Shown here: positions 59,301 through 64,000 of the stretch, one piece after another
Position numbering within the stretch: the first letter of the stretch is position 1
Layout of the letters: each line of letters begins with the position of its first letter
Assembly (NCBI GenBank): GCA_033239005.1
Contig: BSQZ01000036.1
Location: forward strand, 6,028,501 to 6,092,500
DNA length: 64,000 nucleotides
Direction: 5' to 3'
Source: Lamellibrachia satsuma
Lineage: Eukaryota > Annelida > Polychaeta > Sabellida > Siboglinidae
Position numbers and translations under genes: made by a program
The notes under the pieces: generated by a model
Seen by the model: the letters and a program-made list of their open reading frames with translations, nothing else
What the model was told of the DNA's origin: nothing
The model's database searches: none

Positions 59301-62300
59301 GGTGCATGGCAGCAGGTGGTGTAGGCCTACTGGTGCGTGGCAGCGGGTGGTGTAGGCCTACTGGTGCGTGGCAGCAGGTGGTGTAGGCCTACTGGTGCAT
59401 GGCAGCAGGTGGTGTAGGCCTACTGGTGCATGGCAGCAGGTGGTGTAGGCCTACTGGTGCATGGCAGCAGGTGGTGTAGGCCTACTGGTGCATGGCAGCG
59501 GGTGGTGTGTGCCTACTGGTGCCTGGCAGCGGGTGGTGTGTGCCTACTGGTGCATGGCAGCTGGTAGTGTAGGCCTACTGGTGCATGGCAGCAGGTGGTG
59601 TAGGCCTACTGGTGCGTGGCAGCGGGTGGTGTAGGCCTACTGGTGCATGGCAGCAGGTGGTGTAGGCCTACTGGTGCCTGGCAGCGGGTGGTGTAGGCCT
59701 ACTGGTGCGTGGCAGCAGGTGGTGTAGGCCTACTGGTGCGTGGCAGCAGGTGGTGTAGGCCTACTGGTGCATGGCAGCAGGTGGCGTAGGCCTACTGGTG
59801 CGTGGCAGCGTGTGGTGTAGCATTACTTTTGTGCACATACAAAGAAATATATTACTATATTAGGCACTTTCTAAGCATCTCTACTGACTGCTGGCTAAGT
59901 AACTGTTGTGCGTGATCGTTCCACAATCTGACAGCACTGGGGAAGAATGAATCCTTGTATGCGTCGACAAGGGTGTATGTCTGGTAGAAATGATAAGCGC
60001 TTACTCTGGTATGACAATGACAATGCTTTTATTTCCCTACGACTGCTTGCAGAGTATGAGATAATTTTCTATCACTGCAATAGCGAGTGGCAGTGAATGC
60101 ATTCATTGTCACGTCAACCAGGTAGTTTTTGATGCAGTAGAGTTCTCCATTGTGTCCTGTTCTGGGCCATCATTATTACCTCATCCCAAATGTAGCCCAT
60201 CTTATTTTTCCACATTTAGCTGCCTGGTGTTTCCAGGCAGTCCTCTTTCCTTGGGGGTGCCATGTTAGTGTTTGTCTGGTGACACTAGATGGAGGTTTTT
60301 TTACCAATCCACCTCCATTTGTCCTTTACCAGAGAGTGTTGTTGTTAATTTTGTTGACCATTTTAAATTCATAATTCTGCGCAGGCATCTACTGATGAAA
60401 GTCTGTCAGTTGAGTTTCTTTTCTTGGATATTTATGCAACAATCTGTTTTGTTTTTGTTTTGTTTTTTGTGGGAAAGGCAGCTTTCCTTACCATATGTTT
60501 ATGGTTTTGGTTTCTAGCAGGAAAGTATTATTCACACTGGCTTCATACAGCATGAATATTGTGGGACTCCAGTCCAGAATCATTGTAGCATGATCCTATG
60601 GTAAATACGGGTAAAACTTCAGGGCACAAATGCTCTTCTTTTTCTCTGCATTACTGATTGGGACTGTGGTGTATTAACATGATAATTTCGTGGAAGGTTG
60701 TTTTGGCACCATTAATCACTTATGCATATATGTCGCAAGATGAGTTTAGTTGGTGTCCATCAAGAATACATACTCCTTGCTGTGTGGCCTTGCGGAAAGA
60801 ATTCAAACAGATTTTACTACATTTTGAATAAATAATTAAATTTCAGGGAGAAGGAACGCGTTGAGAGGGAGAGACAGGAGTTGGAACGACAGCGGGAGAA
60901 GGAAGAATGTAGGCAGGAGGAGCTCAAGAGAATGCGGGAACAGGTGTGTACAGGGGTGAGACATACAGGGCAGTGGGATTAGACTGGACAGGACGGACAC
61001 CACAGGGAGTGCACAAGCATTTGACTACCTGTGTCCAGACCAGAAAAGTGGACATCTCTGAAATGTTCGAGTGTCTGAATCCTGAATATCCGTTTTAGTG
61101 GGCACTAACATTTCATGCATAATAAATGAGTGTGCACATCAGAACATTATCAAAATTACTCAAATATCTTTTTAAACATCCATTTTAAGATGGCTCATGC
61201 ATCAGTTTTTGTTCTAGCATGCTAGGAAACATTGCTCTCGACATTCGTGATACTAATGTCATATTTTGTGAAACGGGCCTAACGAATATATGTTTTGCCG
61301 TGGGTGTTGTAGTACGTAACTAGGATGTCACTGCCTAAGTGGGAATGACCTGTGCAGTTGATGATGAAATAATACACTTCCAGTATCAAAGTTATGCACA
61401 CCGTAATATGTTAAAATAATTAATACTTAAAACAAACCATTGATATTAGTATTATCACATTTTAATGCTATTGTTTCAATAAAATTTATTGAAACAATAA
61501 CACATTTATTTCTATTATTTAATAATAGAAATAAATGTTCTCTCTGTTTTGAAGTGAGCATTTGTGGGCAAATTTGCATGGCGGCTGACAAGACTTGTGT
61601 CCCCTATTGGAATGTTGGCGTTCTTTTCTTGCAGCACATGTTTAGTCATGTTTGACTTAACTATTTGCCCCGCCATGGCAAACCTTTGTGAATTTAAGTA
61701 TGATGGATTCAACTAGCTTTGTTTTGAATTTGGTTTACGGTTTAACAAATTTGTTAGCACAATTCGAATTCTGTGACGTGTGCAGGAACGACTTAAGAAT
61801 GAACTGAAGAGAGAGGAGGAGAGGACGGCGCAGGAAGCGGAGAAACGACTTCGACATATCATAGACAAGCATAACACAAATCTACAGGCCAAGACAACAA
61901 TCAACACAAGTGTAGCAGCTAGCTCGACACAGGGGAAGAGCCGCCTACTCAACACTAGCTACACTGTCGTTACAGACCAACATGTGGCACCACCGAAGCA
62001 ACCAGAGACGAATTCGTAAGTTGTCTCGCATTAACGATAGATTTGTAAGCTTATATCTCATAGGAGTCCTCTCAGACTGTGCTGTTGCTTGTACTGACCA
62101 TATTAGAGATGTTTGCTATATACTGTAGGTGAAACAGTTTGCTATATACTGTGGGTGAAACAGCTCAAACTTCACATTTATATCTACTGATAACTATTAG
62201 TTTATCTTATCACTCTCCTTTTTTTTCTCTACCAATAATGAGCAATAATTCCATCATAAACTGTGCAATTTCTCCATAAGTTTTCACTCCCACTGTTAGC

Positions 62301-63522
62301 ATATCTACAAATAAATGTGTCCATTATTATTTTATGAAGGTTATAATTGTTATTTTAACGTGGTTATAATAGCCAGATAGATGTCAAGATTTATGTAAAA
62401 CTCTACAAAATATTCAATATTGGTCAAAGCAAAAATGCTACAATTTAATGGTTCATGAATTGTGTTTTATTTTGTATCAAATTTTTTAGATCTTGTAAGA
62501 TCTATGTTTGCTTTTCAGCTATGAAATGACTCCTCCTGTGAAAAAATACCACGCACCATCCTCCTCAGAAAACTACAACATTGATAATATCAATTCTGAG
62601 GATTCGACTGATGACGAAGGCGCACCAAAGAAAAAGATCCCATCCTGGGCAGTCGGTGAGTGCATCCATGTTGCCACGCCACATAACTTTACTAGACAGC
62701 AAATAGTGTGGTTGTCATTGGGAGACACCTTCGATTCATGTGTTACATGCTTAAAACATATATTAATTTAATGCTCAAAGTGGCTGGTTGAAATTTGTTT
62801 TTTATTGATATAGAACTGAGGTAAACTTTTTAAGTTACCTACAGAATTAAGGATAGTTTAGCATATTGCACAAAAGTCATTGACGAACATCTCAAAAATG
62901 TTGGGAAACAATCTCAAATCATCAAAATCAAATGATACATCACTGTTTGACCCCATTTTTAAAAACCTGCTTCATCTTTTCAAAAAACTATCTGCAGGAT
63001 ACAAAAATTACTATTCCACAATGGTAATGGCACATGGTAGTCTCATTATCATAGCTACCAGGGGTAGTTCTGTTTAACATTTCAACCCGGGGCTATAACT
63101 TACTGACAGGCTGGCTGCTATGTACAAATAAGGACTTATATGACCTCGAAATGGTTAATGCCACGAATGGCTGGTTGAAATTTGTGTTCTTACTAATACA
63201 GAATTGGGGATAAATGTTCAAGTTAATACAGAATTGGTGATAAACGTTAGTTATTACAGAATTTCGGGATTTGGAAACATATTCCATGTTTTATGTGTAA
63301 ATGCCAATACTGAAGTCTTCCTGATTGTCTGCAGGGGCCCAACTGAAGGCTGGTCTCGTGAATCAACATCACCGGCCGCCAGATCTTGACACCATCTTCG
63401 ACATCATTGACCCCCCTGACCTCAATGTCCTGTTTGCCGCCAAGCGCAAGCCACGCTTCAATAAGCGCACAAGCTCGGCCGTGTGGCACTCCCCCATCTA
63501 CACAGCGGGAGGCAGATGTTAG
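38338..63522 (+). CDS. INCENP: Inner centromere protein INCENP, complete, 18 coding exons, 1047 aa
   Basis: Scaffold of the chromosomal passenger complex; its N-terminus binds Survivin and Borealin at centromeres and its IN-box activates Aurora B. Exons: 38338-38507, 38958-39101, 39417-40153, 41844-42031, 43349-43441, 44780-45039, 45784-45874, 46266-46332, 46697-46764, 53161-53271, 53756-53865, 54019-54180, 57818-57893, 58560-58774, 60847-60943, 61786-62015, 62519-62655, 63335-63522. All phases join. The N-terminal helix has WLEEILDVAKQTFA (43-56) followed by ELLPKTPSSK, a CDK-type TP site. A basic, Ser-rich disordered middle follows. SFIRRNTPLKSQL precedes a long E/R/Q-rich coiled-coil or single alpha-helix from about 644 to 895. 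The IN-box spans IPSWAV to the end, with KPRFNKRTSSAVWHSP; the TSS serines (1032-1033) are the Aurora B sites known in the family. An in-frame TAA lies just upstream of the ATG; no upstream coding exon was found. Confidence 0.95.
40322..41712. mobile_element. hAT-like element, copy 2, complete
   Basis: Inverted termini CAGGCCCTTAGCCAG at 40322-40336 and 41698-41712. Flanking 8-mers CTTTCTAC and CTTTCAAC match at 7 of 8 bases, fitting a hAT 8-bp duplication. The left part holds two tandem sub-repeats around TTTTTTTCACTGGCAAGCCA. On minus, about 41345-41100, a stop-ridden relic of the acidic reading frame in copy 1 can be followed. It lies in the INCENP intron between the exons ending at 40153 and starting at 41844. 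Confidence 0.85.
42180..43300 (-). mobile_element. CR1-like LINE, 3' half with reverse transcriptase, 5'-truncated
   Basis: A minus-strand frame is open from about 43299 to the TAG at 42245. It reads HQRLLLKLKAHGIGDSITNW, SGVPQGSVLGPILFLIYIND, the catalytic box FADDTKLF, then RPHLEYCIQAW, ERIQRRATKMIPEL and a TYLRRAGYK end. Fingers and endonuclease are absent, so this is a dead 5'-truncated copy. No stop or frameshift breaks the remaining frame, so insertion is fairly recent. It could be the same family as 36415-37665, which retains the complementary 5' part. Confidence 0.88.
43750..44707. mobile_element. pogo/Tigger-like non-autonomous element
   Basis: Left end CAGTCGCGCCTCGTTATTGC and right end (complement) CAATCGAGCCTCGTTATAAT are inverted repeats with the CCTCGTTAT core typical of pogo-type termini. 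TA dinucleotides flank both ends (43748-43749, 44708-44709). No transposase frame is present in 958 bp. It is in the INCENP intron before the exon at 44780. Confidence 0.75.
45002..45223 (+). repeat. 111-bp tandem duplication of an INCENP exon-intron boundary
   Basis: 45002-45112 and 45113-45223 are direct repeats differing at about two positions. Each copy holds the exon tail GAGGAGCC(G/A)TTGAAGCCCA, ending ACAACAAG|GTAGGTG, and about 75 bp of intron ending CCCCACCTT. The unit is 37 codons long and nearly undiverged, so the event is young. Confidence 0.95.
45118..45150 (+). other. Candidate 33-nt in-frame INCENP microexon
   Basis: In the second copy of the 111-bp duplication, GATCCCCACCTTGGCAG can act as an acceptor and AACAAG|GTAGGT as the donor. 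The 33 nt keep the phase (phase 2 in, phase 2 out) and would add SEEPLKPIRTT plus a split Arg codon, repeating the end of the preceding exon. Splicing is not demonstrated. Confidence 0.45.
45241..46265 (+). other. INCENP introns around the exon at 45784, nothing further seen
   Basis: Apart from the INCENP exon at 45784-45874 this stretch holds no recognisable element. Confidence 0.35.
47466..50038 (+). CDS. Mutator-like transposase-domain protein, two exons, 675 aa, intact
   Basis: Exon 1 is 47466-47874 (donor G|GTAAGT) and exon 2 is 48420-50038 (acceptor TTCACAG); phase 1 joins exactly. After a basic, Ser/Thr-rich N-terminus comes a zinc-ribbon (CPHC at 157-160, CSKC at 184-187). A DDE-like core follows: FDGTWQKRG with Asp298, LGDGDSKAY with Asp398/400, CVNHAHKRMG, and NSNESLH with Glu567. 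A Lys/Arg-rich putative nuclear signal lies at 645-659. This layout matches the Mutator-like transposase domain family common in invertebrate genomes. No stop or frameshift occurs. The gene lies entirely inside an INCENP intron on the same strand. The start has a good context (AAAATGG); another in-frame ATG at 47430 would add 12 aa. I found no terminal inverted repeats by eye. It could be an active MULE or a captured gene. Confidence 0.85.
50190..50555 (+). repeat. Diverged tandem duplication in the transposase 3' flank
   Basis: About 155-205 bp appears twice (50190-50345 and 50397-50550). Shared words are GTATTTCATC, GCATAATT, GCTTACAA, ATTCATATTAT-like and GTTTACAGAAAATCA. The second copy contains AATAAA (50448-50453), a possible poly(A) signal for the transposase gene. 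Confidence 0.6.
50565..50862. mobile_element. Foldback MITE with long inverted arms
   Basis: The left arm (50565 to about 50655) and right arm (about 50770-50862) are near-complementary over about 90 bp: TTGCAACACTCTGGAAGTAA at one end and its complement at the other. The inner parts TGTGTTCTCCTGGATAT and CTGTATAAAAAACATTTT also pair. No coding frame. A target duplication is not evident. Confidence 0.82.
51384..51557 (+). other. Short plus-strand frame overlapping the THAP fragment, unrecognised
   Basis: MTADSRSFAINVNFDTEIKA leads a 57-codon acidic frame ending TPLWWYS and a TAA. It overlaps the antisense THAP fragment by about 80 bp. The CG-rich upstream sequence (GTGGAACGCCGCCGCCGGCC) looks promoter-like. 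I recognise no domain. Confidence 0.25.
51478..51830 (-). pseudogene. THAP-domain fragment
   Basis: On minus from the ATG at 51814: MVKRCVVENCGNSNLTGHSQ, then WTHATANKVISGSHFMTPDD. The C-x4-C start, W and the late HF followed by a DDFEG-like end fit a THAP (C2CH) zinc finger. A TAA follows at FEG; in the same frame MQWKMGFKTVTCQDIFNS continues, so the stop looks like a break. THAP domains are often carried by P-element-like transposons, but no transposase is seen here. Confidence 0.6.
52813..52837 (-). other. Possible DNA-transposon terminus
   Basis: The minus strand begins CAGGGCTCGACATTAACACT and continues TTGTCC. Termini starting CAGGGCTCGA are common on hAT-like elements. The opposite terminus was not found, so extent and class are unknown. 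Confidence 0.3.
54757..56650 (-). pseudogene. Truncated transposon-type gene, antisense in an INCENP intron
   Basis: Minus-strand pieces in order: an acidic N-terminus from the ATG at 56650 (MSDTIVRLLSAPIDDDDALA, then Ser/Asp-rich; possible donor after 56340); 55684-55594 (RPRTTYMVESHRLCQH); 55228-55005 (TKEKRYARRDNNARIYSF, FISNYADNHAQVLPG, then a TGA at 55104-55102, then EPGFKRDHIRLMPSSETKVK); and 54829 to about 54757 (HRTMSETGFQRTWRALLPFI). AG/GT borders are visible at most pieces. The order and motifs match a widespread family of invertebrate transposon proteins with NYA-x-x-HA-x-x-LPG-R-x-PG-x-KR and a later LLPF motif; I cannot name the superfamily. The catalytic part is missing and one stop interrupts it, so it is dead. 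Confidence 0.6.
56997..57112. repeat. 33-bp triplicate
   Basis: Three units of CATTCTATGGCGGGTGATTG followed by ATAGGGCTGGGCT. It lies upstream (minus sense) of the truncated transposon gene. Confidence 0.9.
57376..57797 (+). repeat. 36-bp satellite ending at an INCENP acceptor
   Basis: About 12 units of GTGCCGTACATACCTGGCAC followed by ACTTGTAGTGAGTGTG. The last unit decays into GAGCGCGGTTGTTGCAG, the acceptor for the INCENP exon at 57818. Each unit contains a GTGAGT donor-like hexamer and TTGTAG. Open frames in all phases here are repeat artefacts. Confidence 0.93.
58176..58443 (+). repeat. Dispersed repeat, left member of an inverted pair
   Basis: Shares AGCCGCCATG, AAATGCTCACTTC, ATTAAAATGTGATAATA and TTACGGTGTGCA with the reverse complement of 61356-61610 over about 260 bp. 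It lies just upstream of the INCENP exon 58560-58774. Confidence 0.75.
58917..59817 (+). repeat. 31-bp satellite in an INCENP intron
   Basis: About 29 units of GGTGGTGTAGGCCTACTGGT followed by GCATGGCAGCA. TAGGCCTA, an 8-bp palindrome, is conserved in nearly all units. The array starts about 140 bp after the donor of the exon ending at 58774. Confidence 0.95.
59820..60846 (+). other. INCENP intron, nothing recognised
   Basis: T-rich unique-looking sequence between the 31-bp satellite and the exon at 60847. Frames are short and unconvincing. Confidence 0.4.
61356..61610 (-). repeat. Dispersed repeat, right member of an inverted pair
   Basis: Inverted relative to 58176-58443. It contains extra palindromes (ATTGTTTCAATAAA with its complement, and TTTCTATTA with its complement). 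The pair encloses the INCENP exons 58560-58774 and 60847-60943. Confidence 0.75.
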
Positions 63523-64000
63523 TTCCTGGTAGCTCGTGAATGACGCCCAGTCAACACAGTACATGCATACACAGCATCATTATACATATTATTATATAAC
63601 AAATGGTTGTTTATGATAACCACTGGGCACAGTTCAAGGAAGATTGTTTGTACATAAGATTATTTGTGTGATGGTGTTTTTTACTGCGTGGTGCAATTTG
63701 TGCAGAATCTGTTTTATTGTAGGCCCTGGGAGGACGGTCATGTTTGGTTTAGCTGTAGTGCGACACCGCTTTGGGACCTGTGTACTGCCGTTTTATCAAC
63801 TGGTGATCGAAACATTGCTTCCATGTCGGAAAGCCTGCTTTTTGATAGCTGGGTTTGGGTATCATTAGATGATCCATGTTTTCGTCAACACCTATGTACA
63901 GTGCTTTTAGTTAGGCCCAAGTTTACTGGTTGTGCCTATATGTCATAAGATGAACAATATTTTTTACTTATATCTGATTACTCACAAAGAACCAACATCA
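63523..64000 (+). other. INCENP 3' UTR and flank
   Basis: Sequence after the INCENP TAG. No canonical AATAAA is seen before the end of the window, so the 3' end probably lies beyond it or uses a variant signal. Confidence 0.45.

Noticed and set aside
59058..59324. 88-codon frame with LLVCGRRWCRPTG repeats
   Set aside because: 31-bp satellite artefact in an INCENP intron.

Overview
The window is nuclear DNA of an invertebrate animal. The genes have many short, phase-consistent exons with GT-AG introns. The intervening DNA is AT-rich and full of minisatellites, tRNA-derived SINEs, CR1/jockey-like LINE pieces and hAT, pogo-like and Mutator-like DNA transposons. The species cannot be named from the sequence alone.

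Layout. (1) 248-6530, plus strand: the last eight exons of COPB1 (beta-COP, the coatomer vesicle coat). (2) 6531-14395: intergenic, with a 47-bp satellite, a SINE, a 31-bp satellite and no gene I can see. (3) 14396-35201, minus strand: complete six-exon RRAS2/TC21-type Ras GTPase of 199 aa, with introns carrying satellites, SINEs, a LINE fragment and two hAT elements. (4) 35202-38337: RRAS2-INCENP intergenic region with two LINE fragments. (5) 38338-63522, plus strand: complete INCENP in 18 coding exons (1047 aa), from the centromere-targeting N-terminus through a long charged helix to the Aurora-binding IN-box. Its introns hold a hAT element, a LINE, a pogo-like MITE, an intact two-exon Mutator-like transposase gene (47466-50038), a foldback MITE, a THAP fragment and a truncated transposon gene.

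The three host genes do unrelated jobs: ER-Golgi trafficking, Ras signalling and the chromosomal passenger complex. COPB1 and RRAS2 are, from memory, also close neighbours on human chromosome 11p15, so the pair may be old synteny.

The most interesting pattern is the relation between tandem repeats and splice sites. In COPB1 a 51-bp satellite is made of repeated copies of the real 3' splice site of the next exon. A second COPB1 satellite repeats the real 5' splice site. In RRAS2 a 22-bp satellite runs into the acceptor of the last exon. In INCENP a 36-bp satellite ends about 20 bp from an exon, and a fresh 111-bp duplication of an exon-intron boundary has created what looks like an in-frame 33-nt microexon. 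I read these as stages of one process, splice-site-seeded minisatellite growth. All exon calls are by eye from open frames, GT-AG signals, phase continuity and family similarity; none is backed by a transcript.
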